DNA of 64,000 nucleotides from Colwellia sp. 39_35_sub15_T18 (GTDB taxonomy: Bacteria; Pseudomonadota; Gammaproteobacteria; Enterobacterales; Alteromonadaceae): contig MAAE01000046.1 of the NCBI GenBank assembly GCA_002162675.1, positions 26,711 to 90,710 of the forward strand, in the 5' to 3' direction. Positions 27,561-36,818 of the stretch are shown here, in pieces (positions within the stretch are counted from its first letter, which is position 1; each line of letters begins with the position of its first letter). The translations under genes and the position numbers were made by a program. Under the pieces are notes generated by a model that saw only the letters and a program-made list of their open reading frames with translations, searched no databases and had not been told where the DNA came from.

Positions 27561-28943
27561 ATGAACACAATAAGAAATTTGATAACAATTTTAATATTTA
27601 CTCTTTTGGCTTTTAATGAAGCATTAGCAAATCAAATAATAAATAAAAAAGATCAATCAGTACCGATGAATATTGTTGGTTTGCCAGATGATCTCATAGG
27701 CGTAAACGATATTTCACTTTTCCACAAAGGTGAAGATTCTCAAAAACTATTGAAGGCATTTATTGCTGAGCAATATAACAAACGAGTGCCTAAAGCCCCA
27801 TTTATTGAAGTTAATAATAATGGTAGTAAGTATGCGAATTACCATGCTTTTATTCGTTATATTAAAGAGTATGATTTATTAGCAAAAGACTATGATAATA
27901 AAAGTCGATTTAAGCAAAAGAAAGCTATTACAGCAGGAAATAACTTATTAAAAACCTACTCTGAAGATATCACTTGGCTAAAAGGTAAACGATATCTAGT
28001 AAAAGTTAATGTTGAAGGTTTTTACCCGTTTGATTTTGATAAAATGTCTATGGGAGTGATTTTTGGGCACCCACTTGATTGTTATAATGAACCAAAGTTG
28101 CTTTCAAAAAATTCACATGGCACATATAAGGCTCCATTAATTGCGGGAATATCAAAAGATAAAAGTAACTTTATAAAGAAAGTCACCTCCAGTGCTAACC
28201 GTGGAAAGTGCCGAATTGACTTCTCATTTAATGATGAGAATAAGGCTGAAGAGTTTGATGATGCTATGGCTAATCATCCCATCCAGCTATACGCAGTGAT
28301 AGAAATGACTGAAAATAAGCTAGATCATGCCCATATTGCCACAATAAAAGATGTTTTTGTTACTCGTATCAACAAAGATAAAACAGAGCAATTTATTGCT
28401 AGAAAATTTAGCGATATAAATAAAGACAACTTTATTGTAACTAAGGAGCATGCTCTTAAACTTTCTACTGAGTCGTATAATGATAATTTAGGTAAACAAA
28501 TAGCAACATTAGCCTCTATTGATTTACATAAAGAGCTAGCAAAGACTAGTCATTCTATGTTCGCGATAGACAGTGAGCAAAATATGTTCTTTAGATACCA
28601 ATCAGACCAAAAGAAACTACATTTTATTGAGCGCTATCAAGGTAAGGACGGCAAACAAACCCAGTCAATGGCTGAGTATTCTCTTTCAAAAGTTGGAAAT
28701 ACATGGGTTGCTAAACATGAAAAAAGCACTGCGGGGGCAAGTAACTTTCATGATTTCCTTTATGCAAAAGCACAATATAAAGGCGAAATAACGTTTGTTG
28801 CGCCTATTTGTGGTGATATAAAACAAAATACAACTGCCCGCTTTATTTCTCTTTCATGTGAATACAAAGTTAATATTAAAGACGCATTTAACGCTGAACC
28901 ATGGAATCAATGGGTTAGTAATGCCGTTGCTAATGAACTTTAA
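27561..28943 (+). CDS. Hypothetical exported protein
   Basis: 460 residues with a clear signal peptide ending at ALA-N near residue 23. There is no membrane helix after it and no catalytic motif I recognise. A Cys near HPLDCYNE and others at KCRIDF, PICGD and LSCEY could form disulfides, perhaps with the help of the DsbC-like protein encoded 87 bp upstream. The two genes probably form one transcript that ends at the hairpin beyond 28969. Confidence 0.62.
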   Translation: MNTIRNLITILIFTLLAFNEALANQIINKKDQSVPMNIVGLPDDLIGVNDISLFHKGEDSQKLLKAFIAEQYNKRVPKAPFIEVNNNGSKYANYHAFIRYIKEYDLLAKDYDNKSRFKQKKAITAGNNLLKTYSEDITWLKGKRYLVKVNVEGFYPFDFDKMSMGVIFGHPLDCYNEPKLLSKNSHGTYKAPLIAGISKDKSNFIKKVTSSANRGKCRIDFSFNDENKAEEFDDAMANHPIQLYAVIEMTENKLDHAHIATIKDVFVTRINKDKTEQFIARKFSDINKDNFIVTKEHALKLSTESYNDNLGKQIATLASIDLHKELAKTSHSMFAIDSEQNMFFRYQSDQKKLHFIERYQGKDGKQTQSMAEYSLSKVGNTWVAKHEKSTAGASNFHDFLYAKAQYKGEITFVAPICGDIKQNTTARFISLSCEYKVNIKDAFNAEPWNQWVSNAVANEL

Positions 28944-28968
28944 GCTTGTTTAAAGCTAATAGACTTAA

Positions 28969-29011
28969 AGGCAACCTTGAGTGTTTAATACAGGTTAAGT
29001 TAAGGTTGCCT
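28969..29011. terminator. Hairpin between convergent genes
   Basis: AGGCAACCTT (28969-28978) pairs perfectly with AAGGTTGCCT (29002-29011). On the minus strand TTTAAG follows, so it could end the helicase transcript; on the plus strand no U-run is seen. Confidence 0.55.
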
Positions 29012-29090
29012 CTAAATAATTATCAATGATGTATCAAATTATCTTTTTATATCCGTATCACAAATAAGACTGTTTTCTACTCACATTAGA

Positions 29091-31475
29091 TTAATCAAAA
29101 TTAAAAGATAACCCATAATATTTATTAACTTGTTTGGCACGCTCAGGGCAAAATTTATATGAATATTGCCCATTTACTTTCGATTTCCTGCGAGCAATTT
29201 GAATGTGCTTTAAGCCAAAATATTTTAAAAAAGCGGTTGAAAAAGCGCCTTTATTGTCATAACCATCTTTTTTAAAGTTAAATAAAGACGGGGTAATATC
29301 AGCCATTTTTATCACCTGATCGTGTAAAACGATTTCACCTTTATACGCAAAGTCTTCAGCAATGATTAATTCTTCATAATCATACGTACCTGTCAGTGAG
29401 TTTATATTTACCCCCAAAATATTGAATATTTTGGAAAAGACTATTTGTTTTATTCTTTCGGCAGAGTTTAAGTTGGCATCAGCATCAACGTGTCTGCAAA
29501 AATGCAGGTTCTTTAATTGCTTTTGACCTTTTGCTGAGTTATCAAAAGTTAATATATCGGTGTGTAGTTCAGGCTTATTAAGCACGTTATAAAAACGTAA
29601 GGCTTCATATTTCTGTAATTCCTCTAACTCATTTATTGATAAGCATTCACGCTGATAGTTTTGATGTTCGTATTCTTTTGGTGATAATGTTTTTAACTTT
29701 GAAAATTTTTCAGGTGTTGGTTTAGTTAAATTTTGCATTGTGCTAGTTGTATATTCCGTATCATACTTAATGACTGTACCTGTCATTTCAAAGAGCATTA
29801 GTGTGGTATTAGCGTAGTTTTGTCTCATTTCATTATTATGTAATATTCGAGTAATGACACGTTCGGCTTCTGGGCAATTTTCGACTAATGCCAATTCATC
29901 TTCAAAGTTTTGCTCATTAGCTGTCTCTATTAATTCCTGCATTTTTATGGCGACTCTTGTAGGGAAGTAGTTTTTATTTCCCTCCACAAAAGACATTTGC
30001 AACAGGTTAGCGCATCGAAATCGACCTGAAGATTGTAGGAGTTGCGTTGGTAAAATTGTTTTACTAGCAAAGAAGTTAACTCGTTTAATTTTCTCTAGGG
30101 GAAAGTGTAAGCCGCTAGTCAAAACAGGAGAAATTTGAATATAATTATACTTGAGTAAAAAACTTTCAATATTTTTAATAAAGTCACTTCCTTCATCTTT
30201 CTTCAAGAATGCTGCATTGATAATTTTAGTGCTCTTTTTAGTTTTACTTTTAATTATGTCGTGGAGTTTAAAAAAATTGTTTGAATGAGTTTGTCCAGCA
30301 TCTGAGAAGCTAACTTCATTCGAATTCTCACTTACTTGTTGAATAACTTTTTCAATATGACCATCTTGATTTAGCAACAATAACTCGCGCTGTGACATGA
30401 TCACTGGATCAGTGTTTTCGATCAAATAAATAGTTTTACCTGTTTCTTTAATCACTTCTTTTGCGCTTAGATCGCTGAAAAGCGCGTCAGCAATGACTAG
30501 TTGCTGCTTGTGCATCAAATTAAAGAAACGTTTCATCGCTTGTGCTCTATCTGAAAGCAGACCCGATTTTTTTATTAACTGTTGTGTTAATGCGAGCATA
30601 CATTCTTCAAACTCCTCTATTAGTATTACTTTTGAGTTTGCTGCATACTCATAAAATTTATTATTGGTTGTTGCTGAATTTACACAGCAAACAAGCCCTT
30701 TTAAATGAGAGATACTTTTGCCATTTTTCTTATTAAGGTAATGGCGAGGATCACTCTCGGCTATAATTTGTTTCGAAAGAGCAATGTCAGGGGTTATTAA
30801 TGTTGGTTTGTAACCTTCGTTTAGACACAAGTAATTAAAGTATGGAGTAATACCGTGTAGACTTTTACCGCTACCCATTCCCCCCACCAAAACAGAAATT
30901 CCCTGCGTCTTTTTTATAAAGTCTAAAAGTTCATTTTTGTAACTGAGCTTAACTTCCACAATTTTTTCATTGGGTGCTGGTTTAATATATTTTTTGACTT
31001 TATTTTGATGCTCTTTATAAAGTGCTTTAAATTTATTGAGTGAACTAGTGATATTAAGTTCAGGGCTAATATGTCGCTCAACTAATTGAAGAGCTGATTT
31101 TAGCGGCATTTTTGATGGTATTTGATGTTTGAGGTTATCAAACAATATTTCAATAGCATTGCTTAGTAAAATTGGCTCATGTGCAATGCTGAGTATTTTT
31201 AACAAATTATTTAGATTAGTCTCCTCCTTATCTTTTAGTTCAGAAAAGTCATAGTGCAAAGTGTTATTAAGGTAAACAATAGCACCGTGTTTAAAAGCTA
31301 ATTTAATCACTGTTTTAATATTTATGCCCGTAGCGATAAATATTTTGTTGCTAGTACTGTTCTTTAACGCATGTTTAAGATCTTTTGTTTCATAACAAAA
31401 CAACTCATCATTTGCCGCAGTTTGAATGCCATAATCGTTATTAAAGTATTTAATTGTAAGTGTGTTTTCTTTCAT
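29091..31475 (-). CDS. P-loop helicase/replication-like protein
   Basis: 794 residues. Walker A is GGMGSGKSLHG near residue 203, and an acidic Walker B-like LIEEFEE follows near 289. The segment NFFASKTILPTQLLQSSGRFR resembles helicase motif VI. The architecture is like plasmid origin-binding or replication helicases related to the herpes origin-binding type. Its role is probably in element replication or in processing during transfer. It sits downstream of the relaxase on the same strand, with an inverted repeat at 31692-31740 between them. The family is not fully resolved. Confidence 0.65.
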   Translation of the reverse strand: MKENTLTIKYFNNDYGIQTAANDELFCYETKDLKHALKNSTSNKIFIATGINIKTVIKLAFKHGAIVYLNNTLHYDFSELKDKEETNLNNLLKILSIAHEPILLSNAIEILFDNLKHQIPSKMPLKSALQLVERHISPELNITSSLNKFKALYKEHQNKVKKYIKPAPNEKIVEVKLSYKNELLDFIKKTQGISVLVGGMGSGKSLHGITPYFNYLCLNEGYKPTLITPDIALSKQIIAESDPRHYLNKKNGKSISHLKGLVCCVNSATTNNKFYEYAANSKVILIEEFEECMLALTQQLIKKSGLLSDRAQAMKRFFNLMHKQQLVIADALFSDLSAKEVIKETGKTIYLIENTDPVIMSQRELLLLNQDGHIEKVIQQVSENSNEVSFSDAGQTHSNNFFKLHDIIKSKTKKSTKIINAAFLKKDEGSDFIKNIESFLLKYNYIQISPVLTSGLHFPLEKIKRVNFFASKTILPTQLLQSSGRFRCANLLQMSFVEGNKNYFPTRVAIKMQELIETANEQNFEDELALVENCPEAERVITRILHNNEMRQNYANTTLMLFEMTGTVIKYDTEYTTSTMQNLTKPTPEKFSKLKTLSPKEYEHQNYQRECLSINELEELQKYEALRFYNVLNKPELHTDILTFDNSAKGQKQLKNLHFCRHVDADANLNSAERIKQIVFSKIFNILGVNINSLTGTYDYEELIIAEDFAYKGEIVLHDQVIKMADITPSLFNFKKDGYDNKGAFSTAFLKYFGLKHIQIARRKSKVNGQYSYKFCPERAKQVNKYYGLSFNFD

Positions 31476-31691
31476 TTTTTTACTCCAGAGTTAATGTCTG
31501 AAGATATGCTAACTTAAAAATAATCATAATAAAATTAGTAGATTACAATATAATTCCTTGCTGTTTACAGTGCTTTTATTAGTTTTTATAAGTAGTTTTA
31601 TATTTTTCAAAAGCATATTAATAGCTATTAATAAGATAAATTTAATTTGATTGTTTTTTTAGAAAAAATTATTTTTTTATTAAGTTGTATT

Positions 31692-31740
31692 GTCCCAAAA
31701 TCACCATATTTATATATATAAGATATAGCGATTTTGGGAC
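31692..31740. repeat. Inverted repeat with an AT-rich centre between relaxase and helicase genes
   Basis: Perfect 11-bp arms GTCCCAAAATC (31692-31702) and GATTTTGGGAC (31730-31740) flank 27 bp of mostly A and T. It could be an operator, an origin feature or a transcript end. Nothing else in the 281-bp gap is recognisable. Confidence 0.45.
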
Positions 31741-31756
31741 GTGTTATCATATGAAG

Positions 31757-33148
31757 TTAAAAGATAGATATTTCCTGCGAAGCAGGGGGAGTTAAATTGT
31801 TTGCTTTTTTTGTTGAAGATTGTAATTTATCTTTTGAGACTAATAGACAGCCGTGCTCACTCAATATTTTATGGTTTTTCGGATGCTTTACTAGCGCATT
31901 AACCTTGCTATGACTACCGTTCACATAAGAGCATTCAGAGATACCCGCATTTAATTTTCCAAGCTCAAAGTGTTCTTTTTCTTTTTTGTCAGGATTCCTA
32001 CGATTTAGCCAAGAAAAGTAAGCTTCGAGCAATATTCTTAATGTACGCATCTGCATTATATCGCTCTCTATTTGTTGTTTTGTCCTGCCTTGAGTTTGAA
32101 CTGGAAACCAAAAATTAAGCATTTTATAGCGATGAAGCCTTTTATTCATTGGGTATTTACTAACGGCATTATTAGGAATGAGTAAATAATGCTGGTTTGG
32201 CATTTCATCAGTTAATTTGTTACTTTGAAAACCATTATTTATCAGTGCTGTTAATTTTTTTTCTTGGCTGTTTAATTGTTCAATATCCTGCCAGTGTAAT
32301 GATTTATCGTAAAAAACTTTTCTCGATTGTAAGTTACCCCACTTGTAACCTTTTCCGAGCTTGCTAGCACGATAACTTTCACCACCAAGGCTAAAGCTTA
32401 AACCAACGGCTTCACCCTGTTTAAGCTGCACATAGCAGCCTATACCTTGTTTGTTTAATTTATCGATAAATATTGGTAGAGGCATTTCAAAATTTTTATT
32501 GTTGCTAGTTGGAATTACATGATCAATAGCATTTCTAATAAGTTGTAACTTTGTTTTATAAGTTGCATTGTTAATTTTATTACAAACGTCACCGATAAAT
32601 GGGTTATTGTCAGCTTGTAATGAGTATTTTTGTTCTAACTCATGGCGTATGAGTGCAGACTTTTCAAAATTTTGACTGTCCGTTTGTTTTTTATATGGTG
32701 GAGTATTTCCAATGCATGATAATAGCAAATGTGCGTGATTTTGAGCTGTATTAGAATGATTTGAAGCTACCCAATGATGGTGAGTATAACCCATCATTTT
32801 AACATAATCGGTTATCAGTGAGTGCCATTGAGAGTTTGTTAATTTTTCTCCCGCTCTTAGTGATAATACTATGTGCATAAATGGCTTTTTCACGCGTCTA
32901 TTCTTTTGCTCTATTGCATCAAATTTTTCTATCAAATAAGTTAGATCAGGCTGTATATGTTTTCCTGATTTATCTAAAAATGAATGAAAGGGATCTGGTG
33001 CACATAAAGAATCGCTAGCGCCAATAAATTTAACATTGTCACTATTTTTATTATCATCAGATTTTGATGTGTCGAAAATATATTCGATTACAGCGGCAAC
33101 ACGACCACGTGCATCACTCTTGAAAGTGGGAAGGAATTCAATAATCAT
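31757..33148 (-). CDS. Relaxase (mobilization nuclease)
   Basis: 463 residues. The relaxase core is visible: a Tyr in the N-terminal AAVIEYIFD, then HIVLSLRAGEKLTNSQWHSLITDY, then the metal-binding triad region ending in NTAQNHAHLLLS with its HxH. The spacing and the GE-L-QW-pattern match the MOBP/MobA-like group. The enzyme would nick oriT and lead the strand into a helper's secretion channel. Its ATG overlaps the stop of the upstream MobC-like gene by one base (TAATG). The family is firm; the exact MOB subgroup is not. Confidence 0.83.
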   Translation of the reverse strand: MIIEFLPTFKSDARGRVAAVIEYIFDTSKSDDNKNSDNVKFIGASDSLCAPDPFHSFLDKSGKHIQPDLTYLIEKFDAIEQKNRRVKKPFMHIVLSLRAGEKLTNSQWHSLITDYVKMMGYTHHHWVASNHSNTAQNHAHLLLSCIGNTPPYKKQTDSQNFEKSALIRHELEQKYSLQADNNPFIGDVCNKINNATYKTKLQLIRNAIDHVIPTSNNKNFEMPLPIFIDKLNKQGIGCYVQLKQGEAVGLSFSLGGESYRASKLGKGYKWGNLQSRKVFYDKSLHWQDIEQLNSQEKKLTALINNGFQSNKLTDEMPNQHYLLIPNNAVSKYPMNKRLHRYKMLNFWFPVQTQGRTKQQIESDIMQMRTLRILLEAYFSWLNRRNPDKKEKEHFELGKLNAGISECSYVNGSHSKVNALVKHPKNHKILSEHGCLLVSKDKLQSSTKKANNLTPPASQEISIF

Positions 33149-33642
33149 TAGTGAGACCCCTCTTCGTTGATCATAAAAGCAGCCATTTCAATAAGGTCGT
33201 CACTTGTTAAGGTGGCGTACACTATGTTTTTAATCACTTGTTTGTTATTTAGATCAGCGCGAAAAAAATGGGATAATGTCCAAAGCGACTCATCAACCTC
33301 TTTCACATCTTTAATGATATTTGTTAAAGAATTTAACTTGTCAGTTTCAGATTGTTCTTGATAGTGAAGCGCATCAGACTCCATTTGAGCGATTAGGCGA
33401 TTTAACGAGTAAACACCTGTCGTTAATGTTTTTGCTAGTTCTTTATTGATTTCAGGTACAACTATAGCTATTTTTGCTTCCTCGGATAAAGAAAGTAGTA
33501 GCTGATGGCGTAGAAATTGACTGAAGTTGTCAATAGTTGATTTTTCAAACTCTTCTCTTACAAAGTGATATTCAGTGCAAGATAAATATGATGAGAAGCG
33601 GTTTGTTCTGCGTTCGTCTTTTATTTCGTGATTTTTGATCAT
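33148..33642 (-). CDS. MobC-like mobilization accessory protein
   Basis: 164 residues, all-helical after an N-terminal strand-helix-helix of the ribbon-helix-helix type (RTNRFSSYLSCTEYHFVREEFEKS). The length, position directly before the relaxase, and one-base overlap all fit an oriT-binding accessory protein. The call rests mainly on context and the N-terminal pattern. Confidence 0.6.
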   Translation of the reverse strand: MIKNHEIKDERRTNRFSSYLSCTEYHFVREEFEKSTIDNFSQFLRHQLLLSLSEEAKIAIVVPEINKELAKTLTTGVYSLNRLIAQMESDALHYQEQSETDKLNSLTNIIKDVKEVDESLWTLSHFFRADLNNKQVIKNIVYATLTSDDLIEMAAFMINEEGSH

Positions 33643-34033
33643 AACAGTACCTAGTTTGTTATGACGATAGCTATTGTATTCTTACTTTGCCTATTTCCGT
33701 AATTCGTCGATTAATATTTAATTAAAGTGTCTGCGGGAGCAGACCTATTTTTGTCAAATAAGGCTAAGACATTAGCCTTATTTGACATACCCTGCTTACT
33801 ATGAACTTTCACTTTAAGCAGTGCTTATATAAATAAGAACACAAAAAAAAACAGAGTGCAATCTTTTAATCTGTTGTTTTTTATGGTTTTTTGTTTCTGT
33901 ATATATTAAAACAAGACAATGTATTTAAGTGTGAAGTATAAAGAACTGGTTAATTGAAAAATAAATATAACCTTGCTAAATAAAGTAGATAGCAAGGGAG
34001 GGGGATTGAACTAAAAAATAATTTTTAATTAAA
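33643..34033. other. Candidate oriT region and integrase 3' flank
   Basis: This 391-bp gap lies upstream of the mob genes. It contains a small hairpin GTCTGC-GGGA-GCAGAC (33729-33744) and a perfect 16-bp inverted repeat: TGTCAAATAAGGCTAA at 33752-33767 and its complement at 33772-33787, with a GACA loop. Hairpins beside mobC are typical of oriT. The right part is AT-rich without recognisable features. The nic site cannot be placed by eye. Confidence 0.55.
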
Positions 34034-35662
34034 TTAAATAGATTGAATTTTTAACCAAGTCGTTGTCTTTTTATCGTTAATATTATTTTCTTTGATGTGT
34101 TCTTTGGCAAATTTAACAAAAGCCATCCAGTCATTTTTAAGCATTTGATTTTGGCTTGGTAATGTTTTGCCGTTTATAAAAATATCAAACTCTTCTAAAA
34201 TTGATTTTGGGATTTTATCTCTATCTGCTTGGACGATGTTTAGCTCGTGGATCTCGGAAGTATTATTTATTAGAGGGGAAGTTGCTTCACCTTGAGTTAC
34301 TGTTTTATTGTTATTAAAAACATCCTTTGAACCTTGCTTTAAAGCATCATCATCAATATGAGTATAGTATTTTGCTGTGGTTTCAACGGTATCACCAAGC
34401 GCTTTTGCTGTAACTTCAATACCATTATTTTTTGCCATTCTTGTCGCAAAGGATGCCCTAAATGTATAAAGCCTAGCCATACGTTTTAATCCATATTTCA
34501 CTTTTATGGCTTGCCAAACAGGCTTATAGATTGAATCAGACACGTGGCCTGACTTGGATATAACAGGAGAGGGGAACATATGTTCAAAAGCATTAGGCGT
34601 ATAAATCAAGTCAATATACTGACGAATTTTTTGCCAATATTTTTTTGAGTGAGGGAAAACATCTCTATCAATCTCATTTTTACTGATATTGGCAGGGATA
34701 AATATTTTTTCTTCATCTAAAAACCAGTTACTCCGAAAGTTTTTAAATATCTCTGCATTTCTAGCTCCTGTTAAAATCATTGTTGCTACAATAATTTTTC
34801 CCATTATATTACCAGGAGTATCTCCACGAAAAATAAATTTGATTAGATCGTCATAATCCATCGAGTAAGTATCTATCTTAGTGTTTTTGTTTCGAGGGAA
34901 TAAATTTGTATTACCATCCATTCTATTTGAAGCTATATAACCTTTTCTTTCACATACGTTAAACATGGCATTTAACATAGTGTAATTTTTTCTCATTGTG
35001 TCGGTACTAATTAATTTCTCAGTATTATTTTGAGCATTGATACTAGGTGTTGTTCCCCAATGCTCTTTAAATTTTTCAGGCCAGTTTTTATTCACGTCTC
35101 TTAATTTAAAATGGATCCATGGATCAAATGCACTGAGAATACTTCTAATTGTTTGTTCTCTAACTGGCTTGCTTTGCTTGTTTTTTAGTCCAGTTGTTTG
35201 TCTGTCCTTCTTATAAAGCGTTTTGACATATTCCTTAATTGTCATATCGCCAACTGTTTTATTTTTTTGATCAAGTATGGCGTTATCTTTAACATATTGA
35301 TGAAAGCGTTCTTTGGCAATGCGAACAATTGCTTCATTTTCTAAGTAATGATTGCTGTCTTTTCGTTTTACCCATGTACCTAATTTTCGCCCCATTTTAC
35401 GATTTATGTAGGGATAAAAAGTTTTCGTCGTTTTCCCTACTCTTAAAACTAACTTCCCCCCATGATCTTGTTCGTTAATATCAGAATCATAAAGATCTCG
35501 TGGATAGCCACTAGTAATGTAGGGAAGTTTTTCAATTAATCCATCTTTAAAGAGAAATGTAGATCTTGATGATACACGCTTATTGTCAGACTGAGTTGTG
35601 AACATTTTTGTTAGATCATATTTATCGCTAGGGAATTTACCTTTCTCGTCTTTTTTGCTCAT
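34034..35662 (-). CDS. int: Tyrosine integrase of the element
   Basis: 542 residues, long for the family because of an N-terminal arm-binding region. The catalytic domain has box I TGARNAEIF with the catalytic Arg, then YTFRASFATRMA where R is kept but the usual His is Tyr. LGDTVETTAKYYTHID follows, with the nucleophile Tyr and Asp in place of the second His. R, R and Y are kept, so activity is plausible. It is transcribed away from the right attachment core, 235 bp away, the normal place for the element's own integrase. Confidence 0.85.
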   Translation of the reverse strand: MSKKDEKGKFPSDKYDLTKMFTTQSDNKRVSSRSTFLFKDGLIEKLPYITSGYPRDLYDSDINEQDHGGKLVLRVGKTTKTFYPYINRKMGRKLGTWVKRKDSNHYLENEAIVRIAKERFHQYVKDNAILDQKNKTVGDMTIKEYVKTLYKKDRQTTGLKNKQSKPVREQTIRSILSAFDPWIHFKLRDVNKNWPEKFKEHWGTTPSINAQNNTEKLISTDTMRKNYTMLNAMFNVCERKGYIASNRMDGNTNLFPRNKNTKIDTYSMDYDDLIKFIFRGDTPGNIMGKIIVATMILTGARNAEIFKNFRSNWFLDEEKIFIPANISKNEIDRDVFPHSKKYWQKIRQYIDLIYTPNAFEHMFPSPVISKSGHVSDSIYKPVWQAIKVKYGLKRMARLYTFRASFATRMAKNNGIEVTAKALGDTVETTAKYYTHIDDDALKQGSKDVFNNNKTVTQGEATSPLINNTSEIHELNIVQADRDKIPKSILEEFDIFINGKTLPSQNQMLKNDWMAFVKFAKEHIKENNINDKKTTTWLKIQSI

Positions 35663-35698
35663 TTATTAGCCATAACACCTTTTTAATATTATTGATTA

Positions 35699-35709
35699 TT
35701 GTAGTGCAA
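35699..35709 (+). repeat. Candidate integrase arm site, right
   Basis: TTGTAGTGCAA, then TAATAG, matches the left-end copy at 12754-12764 in the same orientation. It lies between the integrase start and the core. Confidence 0.35.
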
Positions 35710-35896
35710 TAATAGTGATAAATATACCTTGGTAGTTCATAGAATAGTTCAGGTTGAATTTTGAACGTATATTTAAGTGAATTAATAATAAAATGTTTTA
35801 TCGTGTTTTTATATTTAAGTTTATGTATATATTGGTAAAATATTAAATTTGTTTCGGTTTTATATTTACATAAAATAATAGTATTTCATTAGTTGC

Positions 35897-35938
35897 CCCT
35901 TAGGAGGGGTGCACTCTATCCAGCTGAGTTACGAGGAC
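35897..35938 (-). pseudogene. 5' half of host tRNA-Arg(CCT)
   Basis: On the minus strand this runs GTCCTCG, TA, a D arm (ACTC...GAGT), then the anticodon stem CACCC and loop CTCCTAA, and ends in the core. The next bases toward the element (GCAACTAATG on that strand) do not form a T arm, so the tRNA is not rebuilt here. Its 3' half is at 12662-12709. The 13-bp right core is 35897-35909. Confidence 0.88.
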
Positions 35939-36102
35939 TTTAGATTTATAACAGCGCTATGGTACAAAATATTTTACCTAAAGTTAAATAAAATAATCTA
36001 GTTATAAACTTTTTTTTAAAAAACTCAGAGGCAAGGGCTGTTAGAAAACTCTTTAATGACGATAAATTTTGCACTACAGAGTTTAAAGTCTAAAAATATC
36101 AT

Positions 36103-36714
36103 TTATGATTTCATGGCTAAGACAACCCCAAAAGATAATAAACCGACACCACAGGCTTGATTTAATCTTTTTTTCATTGTTATTAAGTACCCTTGAAAGT
36201 GCTTAGAAGTAAAAACTACTGAAACTAAGCTAAACCATATTCCATGAAGTAGGGCAATATACAGCCCATACCATAGTACATAGCTATTGGTGCTTGGCTC
36301 CGATGAAATGAGTTGGCTGAAAAGGCTAATGAAAAATAACATTGTTTTGGGGTTCAGCATATTACAGAAAAATCCCTGCATTAAGTATTGTGAGGGTTTT
36401 GTAGTGGTTGAACTTTTTCCTATCTTCTCCAACGTATCATTTGCGGTCAAAATGCTTTTCACACCTAAATAAATTAAATAAGCCGCTCCAGCGTATTTAA
36501 TTAAAGTAAAGAGTAGTTCATTTTGTGAGATTAAGTAACTTATTCCTAACAGTGAATAACTGATGTGAACGCCAATAGCTAGACTTATCCCACAGGCTGT
36601 TAAAATGCCAGAGCTTCTTCCTGCATTAATGCTATTTTTAAGCACCAAAACAAAATCAGCTCCAGGGCTGATAACAATTAATAATCCAATGATGGCAAGG
36701 CTGATGATTTCCAT
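36103..36714 (-). CDS. LysE/RhtB-type amino-acid exporter
   Basis: 203 residues with about six hydrophobic helices. The family signature is ISPGADFVLVLKNSINAGRSSGI near the N-terminus, and LNPKTMLFFISLFSQ follows near residue 120. Members export amino acids or related compounds. It diverges from a LysR-type regulator gene 104 bp away, which probably controls it. The substrate is unknown. Confidence 0.87.
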   Translation of the reverse strand: MEIISLAIIGLLIVISPGADFVLVLKNSINAGRSSGILTACGISLAIGVHISYSLLGISYLISQNELLFTLIKYAGAAYLIYLGVKSILTANDTLEKIGKSSTTTKPSQYLMQGFFCNMLNPKTMLFFISLFSQLISSEPSTNSYVLWYGLYIALLHGIWFSLVSVVFTSKHFQGYLITMKKRLNQACGVGLLSFGVVLAMKS

Positions 36715-36818
36715 AGATGTTCCAAATGATAGTTTAAAGTTGAGTTGGAGATTGTATCTATAGTTTCTTCACACTATAATCGAAATAATATCAATAAACC
36801 TGTGAGAAAAAGTAACAA

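Larger units (their letters stand above)
12697..35909. mobile_element. 23.2-kb integrative mobilizable element in tRNA-Arg(CCT)
   Basis: The boundaries are two identical 13-bp cores, CCCTTAGGAGGGG, at 12697-12709 and 35897-35909. Each lies inside one half of the same tRNA gene. The core repeats start 23,200 bp apart. Inside are a replacement tRNA, a tyrosine integrase beside the right core, a second recombinase-like gene near the left end, a MobC-like gene and relaxase, a helicase/replication gene, a DsbC-like gene, and an 11-kb kinase/sigma/TonB/protease cargo block. No type IV secretion genes are present, so transfer would need a helper. The boundaries are seen directly; mobility is inferred from gene families. 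Confidence 0.88.
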
